Positions 28,902 through 37,646 of a DNA stretch of 64,000 nucleotides are shown piece after piece. Source of the stretch: Streptomyces sp. NBC_00414 (GTDB lineage Bacteria; Actinomycetota; Actinomycetes; Streptomycetales; Streptomycetaceae). How positions within the stretch are numbered: the stretch's first letter is position 1; each line of letters starts with the position of its first letter. The position numbers and the translations under genes are program-made. The DNA lies in NCBI RefSeq assembly GCF_036038375.1, contig NZ_CP107935.1, forward strand, positions 9,610,001 to 9,674,000. The letters are read 5' to 3'. The notes below the pieces were generated by a model that searched no databases, was not told the origin of the DNA, and worked only from the letters and a program-made list of their open reading frames with translations.

Positions 28902-29981
28902 GTGGACACAGCGGACAGCGCCTCGGCGAGCAGGCCACAGGCGGCGGGGCCCAGCAGGAGAAGGGCCTCGCGGCGGACGCAGAGCGCCTCCATGGCGGAT
29001 GTCGCCCGGCTGGCGGGCGTCTCCTCGCAGACCGTCTCGCGTGTCTCCAACGGTTACGCGGGTGTGAACGAGGAGACCCGGCAGCAGGTGCTGGAAGCCA
29101 TGCGCGAGCTGGGCTACCGGCCCAACAGCGCCGCCCGCGCGCTCAAGCGTGGCGAGTTCCGCACCATAGGTGTGATCACTTTCGGCCTTTCCACCACCGG
29201 CAACGTCCGCACCCTGGAGGCCATCGCGACCTCCGCGGCGCACGAGGGCTACGCCGTGACGCTGCTGCCCGTCGCCGTGCCCACCCAGGACGAGGTGCGC
29301 GGCGCGTTCTCCCGGCTGGGTGAACTGGCCGTCGACGCCGTCATCGTCATCCTGGAGGTCCACCTCCTCGACGCGGTGACCCTCTCGCTGCCGCCCCACA
29401 TCAAGGTCGTGGTGGCCGACTCGGACGCCGGTGACCAGTACACCGTGGTCGACACCGACCAGGCGGGCGGCAGCCGCGACGCCGTACGGTATCTGCTCGG
29501 CCTCGGCCACGAGACGGTCTGGCACCTGGCGGGCCCCGAGGAGTCCTTCGCGGCGCAGCGCCGCGCCGACGCCTGGCGCGCCGAGCTCACCGGCGCGGGC
29601 CGCACGGCGCCCCCGCTGGTACGCGGCGACTGGTCGGCCGAGTCCGGCTACCGGGCCGGTCTCGAACTGGCCGAACAGCGGGACTGCACCGCGGTGTTCG
29701 CCGCGAACGACCAGATGGCGCTAGGTCTGCTGCGGGCGCTGCACGAGCGGGGCCGGTACGTGCCCGAGGACATCAGTGTCATCGGCTTCGACGACATCCC
29801 GGAGGCGGGCTCCTTCCTGCCCCCGCTGACCACCGTCCACCAGGACTTCGCCGAGGTGGGGCGACGGTGCGTCGAGGGCGTGCTGCGGCAGATGGGCCAG
29901 GACACCCCGGAGCACGGCACGACACTCGTACCGACGCGGCTCGTGGTGCGGGACAGCACGGCGGCGCCGCGGTCGCGGTAG
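28902..29981 (+). CDS. LacI family transcriptional repressor
   Basis: 359 residues, GTG start with GGGAG close upstream. The N-terminal ~30 residues are Ser/Arg-rich. The helix-turn-helix and hinge follow: MADVARLAGVSSQTVSRVSN, with RPNSAARALKRG as hinge helix. The periplasmic-binding-like effector domain spans about 95-350 (e.g. VFAANDQMALGLLRAL, ISVIGFDDIPEA). It is divergent from the ABC-GH42-GH30 operon with two palindromic sites between, so it is the probable local repressor and likely autoregulated. Expected inducer: a beta-galacto-oligosaccharide, by inference from the operon. Confidence 0.9.
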   Translation: MDTADSASASRPQAAGPSRRRASRRTQSASMADVARLAGVSSQTVSRVSNGYAGVNEETRQQVLEAMRELGYRPNSAARALKRGEFRTIGVITFGLSTTGNVRTLEAIATSAAHEGYAVTLLPVAVPTQDEVRGAFSRLGELAVDAVIVILEVHLLDAVTLSLPPHIKVVVADSDAGDQYTVVDTDQAGGSRDAVRYLLGLGHETVWHLAGPEESFAAQRRADAWRAELTGAGRTAPPLVRGDWSAESGYRAGLELAEQRDCTAVFAANDQMALGLLRALHERGRYVPEDISVIGFDDIPEAGSFLPPLTTVHQDFAEVGRRCVEGVLRQMGQDTPEHGTTLVPTRLVVRDSTAAPRSR

Positions 29982-30316
29982 ACCACGGCGGGGGTCGGCG
30001 GGGCCGGGCGTTTGCGGGCCCGGCGTCCATGGCGCCCGCGGTCCGTGGGACCCGGTGCCCGTGGCGACGCCCGGCGCAGATGACACCCGTCTCCTGGCGG
30101 ATCCGTCTCCCGGCGGGTGGACCCGGCTCTTGTGGCGCGGTCCTCGGCCCGGCCGCGGCAGCCGGGCATGCCTGGCTGGAGCATGCTCCCCACGGGTCCG
30201 GACACGGCTCACCGGCGGGTGCCGGCCGGACGTACTGATCACGCGGACGCGCCGCGGATGAATCCAGACGCGTCGGCGGACGTACTGACGGGTGTACTGA
30301 GAGGAGAGATTCTTTG
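29982..30316. other. Intergenic region before aminotransferase gene
   Basis: 335 bp with no credible gene. The 12-mer cggacgtactga occurs twice (30227-30238 and 30277-30288, 50 bp apart), with a shorter gtactga near 30295. These direct repeats are close to the expected promoter of the aminotransferase gene and may be binding sites; nothing else stands out. Confidence 0.4.
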
Positions 30317-31111
30317 ATGACACAACCGGCAACCGCAGAAGGACTGTTGGCGTGGGTGCCCAGCCACGGACTGATCGCGGGTCTCGCGGCCGACACGCAG
30401 CTGCTGGTCGCGGACTCCTGGCTGCTCAGGGACGGGGAGGTGCGCGGCCTCGACCGGCACCGGGAGCGTTTCCTGCGGGCCTGCGGCGACTGCGGAGGAC
30501 CCTCTCTCCAACAACTCACCGAGTTCTGGCGGGACATGATCGCCGCGCTGCCCCGTACGGGATCCTGGTTCCCGCGCGTCGAGCTGGTGGCCGGCTCCCT
30601 CCAGCTGAGACTGCTCCTGAGGCATGCCCCGCCCCTCTCCCCGGACGTACGGGTGTGGGCGGCGGGCCAGCCCGACCCGCGCACCGTGCCGCGCCGCAAG
30701 GGACCCGACCTGGACACCCTGGCCCGCGTCCGGCAGCGGGCCGCCGGACAGGGCGCGGAGGAGGCGGTACTGATCGCCCCGTCCGGTCTGGTGCTGGAGG
30801 CGGCTGCTTCCAGCGTGCTGTGGTGGGAGGACGACGTCCTGTGCCTGCCCCCGCCGCAGCTGCCGATCCTGGCCGGCGTCACCACGGCCCTTGTCCAGGA
30901 GCACGCTCTGCGCAGCGGGATCCAGCTGGCCCACCGCGAGCGAACCCTGGACCAGCTGGCGGACAGAGAGGTCTGGCTGGTGAACGCCTTGCACGGAATT
31001 CGGCCGGTGGTGAGCTGGGAGGGGCGGCCGATGGACGCGGGTCCGGCGCCGCGCGCGAGGGAATGGCGGGAATGGCTGGACGGCCGCATGGAAGCCCTGC
31101 CGGCTGACTGA
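30317..31111 (+). CDS. Class IV aminotransferase (PLP fold type IV)
   Basis: 264 residues. ATG 30317 directly follows an in-frame TTG; GGAGAG upstream could serve either. The protein resembles aminodeoxychorismate lyase and branched-chain/D-amino-acid aminotransferases. The conserved lysine region is RRKGPDLDTLARV, and the phosphate-binding segment contains EAVLIAPSGLVLEAAASSV with a later GVTTALVQE loop. The exact substrate cannot be assigned, and no pab genes are adjacent. It appears to be transcribed alone. Confidence 0.82.
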   Translation: MTQPATAEGLLAWVPSHGLIAGLAADTQLLVADSWLLRDGEVRGLDRHRERFLRACGDCGGPSLQQLTEFWRDMIAALPRTGSWFPRVELVAGSLQLRLLLRHAPPLSPDVRVWAAGQPDPRTVPRRKGPDLDTLARVRQRAAGQGAEEAVLIAPSGLVLEAAASSVLWWEDDVLCLPPPQLPILAGVTTALVQEHALRSGIQLAHRERTLDQLADREVWLVNALHGIRPVVSWEGRPMDAGPAPRAREWREWLDGRMEALPAD

Positions 31112-31522
31112 CCGAATACGGTGAGGACGGGATGTGCGCCGGGTCGAATCGGGGTCGGCCCGGCGCGCAATTACGTATACCTGCCTTTATCCTCTGCCCC
31201 TCTCCCCGTACATATCCGGATCGGATATTACGGGCGGCGATCGCGATGCGGTTGTACGCGTGGATGACGGTGGCGGCACGCTCGCGCGCGGCGAAGAAGG
31301 GTGTCTCCCACCAGGTGTTGAGCGCGAACAGACGCCGCTCGCTCCCACCCTGCGTGCGGGCGTATTTCGTGTGCATGCCGATACGGAAAGCGCGGCCGTT
31401 CATCTGCGATGCGCGAATCCGCCCCAGCTCCAGCAGTTCCGGCTCGACACGCTTCCGCAGGACGACGTGATCGGAACGTTGTTCAATGGATGAGTCAGAC
31501 GAATACAGCCGTGGGAGTGCGC
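31112..31522. other. Unusual AT-richer intergenic region before MMPL gene
   Basis: 411 bp. The segment 31165-31240 is noticeably AT-richer than its surroundings and contains a perfect inverted repeat, ATATCCG-GAT-CGGATAT (31212-31228), a plausible operator. Downstream to 31489 both strands keep coding-like third-position GC, but no frame matches a family I know (see the small ORF entry). The promoter of the MMPL transporter is probably here. Confidence 0.4.
31134..31493 (+). CDS. Possible uncharacterised small ORF
   Basis: A 119-codon frame ends with a TGA overlapping an ATG (31490-31492) that is in frame with the MMPL gene. The C-terminal half has a normal soluble-protein composition (e.g. 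PPQLQQFRLDTLPQDDVIG), while the N-terminal part is encoded by atypical codons. It may start later than the GTG at 31134. A minus-strand frame (30879-31403) competes for the same DNA. I recognise no family. Confidence 0.2.
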   Translation: MRRVESGSARRAITYTCLYPLPLSPYISGSDITGGDRDAVVRVDDGGGTLARGEEGCLPPGVEREQTPLAPTLRAGVFRVHADTESAAVHLRCANPPQLQQFRLDTLPQDDVIGTLFNG

Positions 31523-33778
31523 ATGACGCCGACGGGGTCCAGCTCAGGAGGGGGCCCGGGCGCAGCTGGGAAACTGCGCAGGCTGGGGGAGTGGTGTGCC
31601 CGGCACTTCGTGATCGTCATCGTGGCCTGGCTCGTCGTTCTCGCGGCCGTGCAGGTACTGAACCGGTCGTTCGGCGGGGAGTACTCGGACGACTTCTCCC
31701 TCCCCGGTGTCCAGTCGCAGCAAGGGCAGGACGTCCTGAAACAGCACGACCCGGCGGCGGGCGGCTACAGCAGCCAGATCGTGCTGCGCGACGACAAGCA
31801 GCCGCTGACCTCCGCGAGTTCGCAGATGAGCCAGACGGTCACCGACCTGCAGAAACTGCCGCACGTACTTGCCGCGCAGAACCCGCTGACGGCACCGGGC
31901 TCCCAGCAGCCCTCGGGGCAGTCGCAGCAGCCGAACGTGGGCCCGCTCTCCAGCGACGCGAAAACCGGCTACATCACCGTCCGCTTCGACGTGCAGCCGT
32001 CCACGCTGGGCGACTCCTACCTCGACGGGGTGGACAACTCGGTCAAGCCCCTGAGAGGCGCGGGCGTCGACGTCGAGTACGGCGGACCGCTCGGCGAACT
32101 CGCCCGACCCGCCCCCGACGACCGGGTCAGCGAACTGATCGGCTTCGGCGTGGCGATCGTCGTCCTGCTCGTCGGCTTCGGCAGCGTCCTCGCGGCGGGC
32201 ATCCCGCTGCTGACCGCCCTGATCAGCGCCCTGGGAGGGCTGGCCTGCCTGGGACTGCTGGCCGCGGCCTTCACCTTCGCCACGGTGTCACCGACGCTGG
32301 CCACGATGATCGGGCTCGGCGTCGGCATCGACTACGCGCTCTTCCTCATCACCCGGCACCGGCAGAACCTCATGGACGGCGCCGATCCGGTGCGGGCGGC
32401 GGGCCGGGCCACCGCCACGAGCGGCCGGGCCGTGCTCGTCTCCGGCTGCACGGTCATCGTCGCGCTGGCCGGGCTGTCGGTCTCCGGCGTCGGGTTCATC
32501 GGAAAACTGGGCGTCGCCGCGGCCGTGACGGTCGTCTCCGCCGTTGCCGGCGCGCTCACGCTCGTCCCCGCCCTGCTGGGACTCATCGGCCACCGCATCG
32601 ACCGCTACCGGGTACGCCGCCCCGTCGCGGAGACGGACGCCGGGACGAACGCGGAACCGGGCGCCCCCGCCCACGGCACCTGGCACCGCTACGCCCAGCG
32701 CGTGCAACGGCGGCCCTGGTGGTTCCTGGCCGGTGGGACCGTCACCGTCCTCGTCCTGGCCATCCCGCTGCTCTCGATCCAGCTGGGTCACATCGGGGAC
32801 GGCGCGGACCCGAAGTCGTTCACGGACCGGCGGGCCTACGACATCATGGCGCAGGCCTTCGGCCCCGGCTCCAACGGTCCACTGACCGTCGTCGTCGACC
32901 AGACGGGGGTGCCGTCCGACCAGCGCTCGGCGCTCCAGACACAGGTGCAGAAGTCCCTCACTGACGTGCCCGGCGCCGCCGCGACCACCCCGCTCACGCC
33001 CACCAAGGACGGCGACGTACTGGTCGCCACCGTCTACTCGAAGCAGGCCCCGCAGAACGCGGCCACCACCGACCTCACCAACCGCCTGGTCGACGAGACC
33101 CTGCCCCAGGCCGTCTCCGGAACCGACGCCAAGGGCTATGTCACCGGGACCACGGCCGCCCAGGTCGACTTCCGCGACATCGTCGCGGAGCGCCTCCCGC
33201 TGATCATCGCGGTCGTCGTCGCCCTGGCCTTCCTCATCATCCTGATGGTCTTCCGCGGACTGCTGGTCGCGCTCAAGGCGGCGGTCCTCAACGTCCTGTC
33301 GATCGCCGCCTCGTACGGGGTGGTCGTCGCCGTCTTCCAATGGGGCTGGGGCGGCCCCGCCCTGGGCGTGGACGGCAAGGTACCCATCGAGAGCTACGTA
33401 CCGATGATGATGTTCGCCATCATCTTCGGCCTCAGCATGGACTACGAGATCTTCCTGCTGTCCAGGGTCCACGAGGCATGGCTGCACACCGGCGACGCGA
33501 AGGCGAGCGTCGCCCACGCCCTGGAGATCACCGCCCGTGTCATCACCTGTGCCGCCCTGATCATGGTGAGCGTCTTCGCCGCGTTCATCGTCAGCGACAA
33601 CATCGTCGTCAAGATGCTCGGGCTCGGACTGGCGGTGAGCGTGCTGATCGACGCGACCGTCGTACGCCTGCTCCTCGTCCCCGCGGTCATGACCCTGCTG
33701 GGCCGGCATGCCTGGTGGACCCCCGGATGGCTCGACCGGATCATGCCTCACGTCGATCCGGAGGGCGATCACGACTGA
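31523..33778 (+). CDS. MMPL family membrane transporter
   Basis: 751 residues. ATG 31523-31525 is chosen because GGGAG lies six bases upstream; an earlier ATG at 31490 is possible. RND-superfamily MMPL topology: one N-terminal helix, a large extracellular loop, five helices including GLGVGIDYALFLITRHRQ, a second loop, and five more helices with the paired motif GLSMDYEIFLLSRVHEA. Both contain the Asp-Tyr pair of the proton relay. MMPL proteins in actinobacteria export lipids, siderophores or drugs. No lipid-synthesis genes are adjacent, so the cargo is unknown. Confidence 0.9.
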   Translation: MTPTGSSSGGGPGAAGKLRRLGEWCARHFVIVIVAWLVVLAAVQVLNRSFGGEYSDDFSLPGVQSQQGQDVLKQHDPAAGGYSSQIVLRDDKQPLTSASSQMSQTVTDLQKLPHVLAAQNPLTAPGSQQPSGQSQQPNVGPLSSDAKTGYITVRFDVQPSTLGDSYLDGVDNSVKPLRGAGVDVEYGGPLGELARPAPDDRVSELIGFGVAIVVLLVGFGSVLAAGIPLLTALISALGGLACLGLLAAAFTFATVSPTLATMIGLGVGIDYALFLITRHRQNLMDGADPVRAAGRATATSGRAVLVSGCTVIVALAGLSVSGVGFIGKLGVAAAVTVVSAVAGALTLVPALLGLIGHRIDRYRVRRPVAETDAGTNAEPGAPAHGTWHRYAQRVQRRPWWFLAGGTVTVLVLAIPLLSIQLGHIGDGADPKSFTDRRAYDIMAQAFGPGSNGPLTVVVDQTGVPSDQRSALQTQVQKSLTDVPGAAATTPLTPTKDGDVLVATVYSKQAPQNAATTDLTNRLVDETLPQAVSGTDAKGYVTGTTAAQVDFRDIVAERLPLIIAVVVALAFLIILMVFRGLLVALKAAVLNVLSIAASYGVVVAVFQWGWGGPALGVDGKVPIESYVPMMMFAIIFGLSMDYEIFLLSRVHEAWLHTGDAKASVAHALEITARVITCAALIMVSVFAAFIVSDNIVVKMLGLGLAVSVLIDATVVRLLLVPAVMTLLGRHAWWTPGWLDRIMPHVDPEGDHD

Positions 33779-33847
33779 CCGGGGGCACCACGGTGCGGAC
33801 ACGCAGGACACGCAGGTTCCTGGGGGCGCCGGGGGCGCCGGGGATGC

Positions 33848-35389
33848 TCAGGGCGCGATGCCGACGCCCTCGATCCGGCTCCAGGACTTCTCCTGGCCGG
33901 ACGTCATGGCCGGCCAACGCAGCCCGCCCGGACGGGGATTGACCTGAGAGGCGTACGAACCGGGTCGGAAGCCCGGGTCGTAGAAGCAGCCGGTGCCGTA
34001 GTCGGTGTCGAAAGCGGGGCAGGACGCCGCGACCGACTTCGGCGTCGGCTTCCTGCCGGTGCGCACCCAGGAGTCCAGCGCGGAGATCGAGTTGGCGTAC
34101 TCGGAGTCGCTCAGCCCGCTGTGCTCGCTCTCCCGGGAGAAGGTCTGCACGAGGTGCCCCTCCCGGCCGGCGCCCCGAAGGCTGTCCCGGTACGCCGACT
34201 CGTGCTCGACGAACGCCGTCGGGTCGTCGATCGCGTGGAGCGTGAGCACCGGGATCGAGACCTTCCCCGTCAGGTCGCTGTCGTACGAGAGGTCGCGCAC
34301 CGCGGTGGGGTCGGCGGAGAAGCGCTCGACGCCCGCGTTGAGCGCCTTGTCGTCATGGGAACCGGAGTAGCGCACGCCCAGGTTGCTGAACGGATTGCGC
34401 CCGCCGAGCCGGTTGTGCACGATGTCGCGGAAGGTGAACGTCGCGAACCGCAGATGCGACTCCAGGGTGCGCTCGGGTACCCCCGTGACCGCGAGGATGT
34501 CGTCCAGATTGCGCTGCTGCAGCGCCGTCCGCTCCTGCGGCGTCGACTCGAATCCCGTGCACTCCTGCAGACGCGCGCCGAGCCCGGCGGACGTCATGGT
34601 CGAGCCCGCCCGCAGACCCTCCCACAGCGGGTACTGGGCCTCGGTGGGACGAGGGTGGTTCTGGCAGTAGTACTGGTAGACCACGCGCAGGTCCACGCGG
34701 TAGTCGTAGCCGCGCGACCCACCACCGAGGACACCGTTGGTGAGCAGCGCCCCGTCGTACGGGCCGTGCTTCCCGGCGCCGTAGGTCTCCACGACCTTCG
34801 CGGCGACATCGCCGCCCCAGGACTGACCGTGCACGTACGTCCGCTTCGGCTTGCCGAACTCCTTGACGAAAAGGCGGCGCAGGTCCTCCGTGTCGGCGGC
34901 CGCCATCCGGGTCCCGTAACCGCCACGACGGTACGACGACCCGGCCCACGCGTAGCCCTCGTCCACCATCACCGACCAGCGTTCCAGGTCACCGGTGCTG
35001 CGCTCCGGGTCGGACTCCGCACCGAGGTCGGGGCCTCCGTGCGCGTGCACGACGAGGGATCTGTTCCAGTCCTTCGGGACGGCGATCGCGTAGTAGGCGC
35101 CGTCCGCGGCCCGGCCGGTGTAGCAGTCGGCCTTACCCACGAGGTTCGCAGGGCACTGCGCGGTTGCCGGTGCACCCGGGGCCGGCGCCACGGTGGCAGA
35201 GGCGGAAGAGGGACCGGAGAGTGTGCCGAGGAGGATTCCCGCGATGCCGGCGGCCACCGCCGCCCGGCGCCGCCGAAGAAAACCGGACCCGTGGGAACCG
35301 GACCCGTCGGGACCGGATCCGTGGGGACCGGGTCCCTGGGAACCGGGCCCGTCGTGGACCCCCGACGTACTCGGCCTCGTCCTGTCCAT
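33848..35389 (-). CDS. Secreted alpha/beta hydrolase
   Basis: 513 residues from ATG 35387-35389 with GGGAGA upstream. The N-terminus is unusual: five-residue Gly/Ser/Pro/His repeats (about 8-35), then RRRR and a hydrophobic signal segment (AAVAAGIAGILLGTLSG) ending near ASA. The hydrolase domain has the nucleophile elbow VHGQSWGGD (Ser), a DDPTAFV acid region and a late His in REGH or SEHSG. Six or more cysteines suggest extracellular disulfides. Tannase-like or peptidase-like hydrolases share this architecture; substrate unknown. If the repeats are translated, the signal peptide is preceded by a long polar tail. Confidence 0.78.
   Translation of the reverse strand: MDRTRPSTSGVHDGPGSQGPGPHGSGPDGSGSHGSGFLRRRRAAVAAGIAGILLGTLSGPSSASATVAPAPGAPATAQCPANLVGKADCYTGRAADGAYYAIAVPKDWNRSLVVHAHGGPDLGAESDPERSTGDLERWSVMVDEGYAWAGSSYRRGGYGTRMAAADTEDLRRLFVKEFGKPKRTYVHGQSWGGDVAAKVVETYGAGKHGPYDGALLTNGVLGGGSRGYDYRVDLRVVYQYYCQNHPRPTEAQYPLWEGLRAGSTMTSAGLGARLQECTGFESTPQERTALQQRNLDDILAVTGVPERTLESHLRFATFTFRDIVHNRLGGRNPFSNLGVRYSGSHDDKALNAGVERFSADPTAVRDLSYDSDLTGKVSIPVLTLHAIDDPTAFVEHESAYRDSLRGAGREGHLVQTFSRESEHSGLSDSEYANSISALDSWVRTGRKPTPKSVAASCPAFDTDYGTGCFYDPGFRPGSYASQVNPRPGGLRWPAMTSGQEKSWSRIEGVGIAP
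35283..35357. repeat. 15-bp tandem repeat, five copies
   Basis: Five consecutive imperfect 15-bp units (35283-35297, 35298-35312, 35313-35327, 35328-35342, 35343-35357) begin ccgg or ccgg-like and are read as a five-residue Gly/Ser/His/Pro repeat at the N-terminus of the secreted hydrolase. Copy number may vary between strains. Confidence 0.75.
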
Positions 35390-35589
35390 GGCGTGTTCTC
35401 CCTCTTCTCGCCGGCGCACCGTTGCGCGACGGGGCCGATGCTAAGGAGCGGCACGGCGAAAACCCATGGCTTGATCATTACGTTCATTGAGTTCGCCCGG
35501 GAGCCCACCGGGCGGCGACCGCGGACCCGGGGGCGGACTCGGGGCCAGACGTGGGGTCGGCCCCGGAGCGGACCCGGGGACCGCGTCGG

Positions 35590-36609
35590 TCAGCGCAGAT
35601 GCTGTTCGAAGAACGCCATCGTCCTGTCCATCGAGGCCGGCCACCGCGGTCCGAACGTGTGCCCCTCGCCCTTCCACTTCACGAGTTCGACGTCCTTGCC
35701 CGCCGCCTCGAACGCCGCGGTGGTCCGCTCCGACCAGGCGAGGGGGCAGGTGTCGTCGGCGGTGCCGTGGTGGATCAGCAGCGGCTCGGTCGCCCGGTCC
35801 ACGTAGGTGACGGGGGCGGCTTCCCGCCAGAACTTCGGGTTCTCCTCGGGCGTACCGTGCGCGGCGTCGATCTTCGCGACGGTCGGGTCACCCCCGCCGC
35901 GCTGGAAGTGGTCGATGTTCTGGTCCGGTCGCGAGCTGACCGGGGCGAAGACCACCGCGGCGTCGACCAGACCGGGCGCCACCACCAGCGTGTTGTAGAC
36001 GACGCCACCGCCCATCGACCTGCCCAGCAGGCCGATCCGGTCGCCGTCGATCTCCGGGCGCCCCGACCCGCGCAGCGCCAGCACGGCGCCGATGGTGTCC
36101 TCGGTGTAGCCGAGGCGCAGGTTCACGTCGTTGTCGGGGTCGTCGTCGGAGCCCGCGTGGTTGCGGTAGTCGGTGTGCAGGACCACATAGCCGTTGCGGG
36201 CCAGCAGATCCTGCTCACGCGCCAGCCCGCGGCCCGTGGTGTAGACGGCGGGGTCGATGTAGCCGTGCGCCAGCACCAGGGCGGGGAAGGGCCCCTTGCC
36301 CCGGGGGATGTTCATGATTCCCGAGATGGTCAGCCCGTCCGCCTCGTACGTCACGGCGTACCGGGTGTAGGCGTCCGTACGGGTGAGGACGTCGCCGAGC
36401 CGAAGGTCCGAGCCGCGGTGGTCGCGCTCGATCAGGCCCGGGATCGACACGGGGTCGGCCGGCGCCGGGGCGGGTGTGGGGGTCCTGCTCGGCGCACTGC
36501 CGGTGGCGCGGGTCGGCGTCGGCGGATCCTCGCGGTCGTCCCCGGCGCAGCCGACCGCGGCCACCAGCACGAGGCCGGCGGCGGCGCAGGTCCAGCTCCG
36601 TGACCGCAT
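35590..36609 (-). CDS. Alpha/beta hydrolase lipoprotein (S9/dienelactone-hydrolase type)
   Basis: 339 residues from ATG 36607-36609. The signal peptide ends in a lipobox (LVAAVGCAGDD), followed by a Pro/Thr/Ala-rich linker to residue ~55. The hydrolase domain contains VLAHGYID (oxyanion region), nucleophile elbow GLLGRSMGGG (Ser), acid in HHGTADDTCP and His in GEGHTFG, so the triad is complete. The family includes acyl-aminoacyl peptidases and esterases; the substrate is not predictable. It is divergent from the methyltransferase gene. Confidence 0.85.
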   Translation of the reverse strand: MRSRSWTCAAAGLVLVAAVGCAGDDREDPPTPTRATGSAPSRTPTPAPAPADPVSIPGLIERDHRGSDLRLGDVLTRTDAYTRYAVTYEADGLTISGIMNIPRGKGPFPALVLAHGYIDPAVYTTGRGLAREQDLLARNGYVVLHTDYRNHAGSDDDPDNDVNLRLGYTEDTIGAVLALRGSGRPEIDGDRIGLLGRSMGGGVVYNTLVVAPGLVDAAVVFAPVSSRPDQNIDHFQRGGGDPTVAKIDAAHGTPEENPKFWREAAPVTYVDRATEPLLIHHGTADDTCPLAWSERTTAAFEAAGKDVELVKWKGEGHTFGPRWPASMDRTMAFFEQHLR

Positions 36610-36794
36610 GGGGCCAGTATCCCCCGGGAGGGCGTGATGGGGCGGGGCATGACGGGGACGGGCGGAAAGCAGTCGTACCGAGCCCCGATCCCGCCGGTGA
36701 TACGAGGTAGCGCCGGTGCTGCGAGGCTCGATGGCCCTAGGTTGTATTCGTTGCACTCCCTGGCCGACGATGGCTCCCCCCAAGCAGGTTGCCG

Positions 36795-37610
36795 GTGACG
36801 CAGGACTCGTCCGCCCCCGACGAAGCGGCGTTGACGAAGATCGATTCGAAGGTGCCGCATTCGGCCCGGATCTGGAACTACTGGCTCGGCGGCAAGGACA
36901 ACTACCCCGTCGACCACGCGGCGGGCGACGCGTTCCGCGAGGTCTTCCCCGGCATCACCGATCTCGCCCGCGACTCGCGGGCCTTCCTCGGCCGCGCCGT
37001 GCGCCATCTGGCGGGCGAGGCCGGAATCCGGCAGTTCCTCGACATCGGCACCGGGCTGCCGACGGTCGACAACACCCACGAGATCGCCCAGGGCGTGGCA
37101 CCCGAGGCCCGTGTCGTCTACGTGGACAACGACCCCCTGGTCCTGATCCACGCCCGGGTACTGCTGACCAGCACCCCCGAGGGGGTCACGGACTACGTGG
37201 ACGCCGATCTGCACGACCCCGAGACGGTCCTGCGTGAGGCGTCGAGAACACTGGACCTCACGCGGCCGGTCGCGCTGACACTGATGCAGGTCAGCGGGCA
37301 CATGGACGACTACGACGAAGCACGCGGCATCGTCGACGCGTTGATGGCGGCGCTCCCTTCCGGCAGCTACCTCGCGTTCAACGACAGCGTGGACACCAAC
37401 AAGGCCAACGCCGAGGCCACCCGCCTCTACAACGAGAGCGGGGCGGCGCCGTACCACCTGCGCAGCCCGCAGCAACTGGCCTGATTCTTTAAGGGGTTGG
37501 AGCTGCTCGATCCGGGTGTCGTTCCCCTCAACGACTGGCGGCCCGGCCCCGAGGGCACCCGCTCCTCCGGGGACGTGATCGCTCTGTGCGGCGTCGCACG
37601 CAAACCGTGA
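36795..37610 (+). pseudogene. DUF574-type SAM-dependent methyltransferase interrupted by in-frame TGA
   Basis: The frame starts at GTG 36795 and reads as an S-adenosylmethionine methyltransferase of the DUF574 group (RIWNYWLGGKDNYPVD, then FLDIGTGLPTVDNTHE and VVYVDNDPLVLIHAR). At codon 230 (37482-37484) a TGA interrupts it, yet the same frame continues for 41 more codons with family-like sequence (FFKGLELLDPGVVPLNDWRP, GDVIALCGVARKP) to a normal TGA at 37608-37610. A CGA-to-TGA change would explain it, since relatives usually have Arg before the FF. The truncated 229-residue product lacks the last beta strands. It could be a recent pseudogene, a sequencing error or a readthrough case. Confidence 0.75.
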
Positions 37611-37646
37611 TCCGTGAGCAGTGAGACGTGAACCACGGGAACGGGC

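Noticed and set aside
30879..31403. Minus-strand frame over the MMPL upstream region
   Set aside because: Its C-terminal half is antisense to the aminotransferase gene, and only the first ~60 codons look coding; the overlapping plus-strand frame fits equally well.
37482..37610. Frameshift as cause of the methyltransferase interruption
   Set aside because: The same reading frame continues with family-like sequence after the TGA, so a point change is the simpler explanation.
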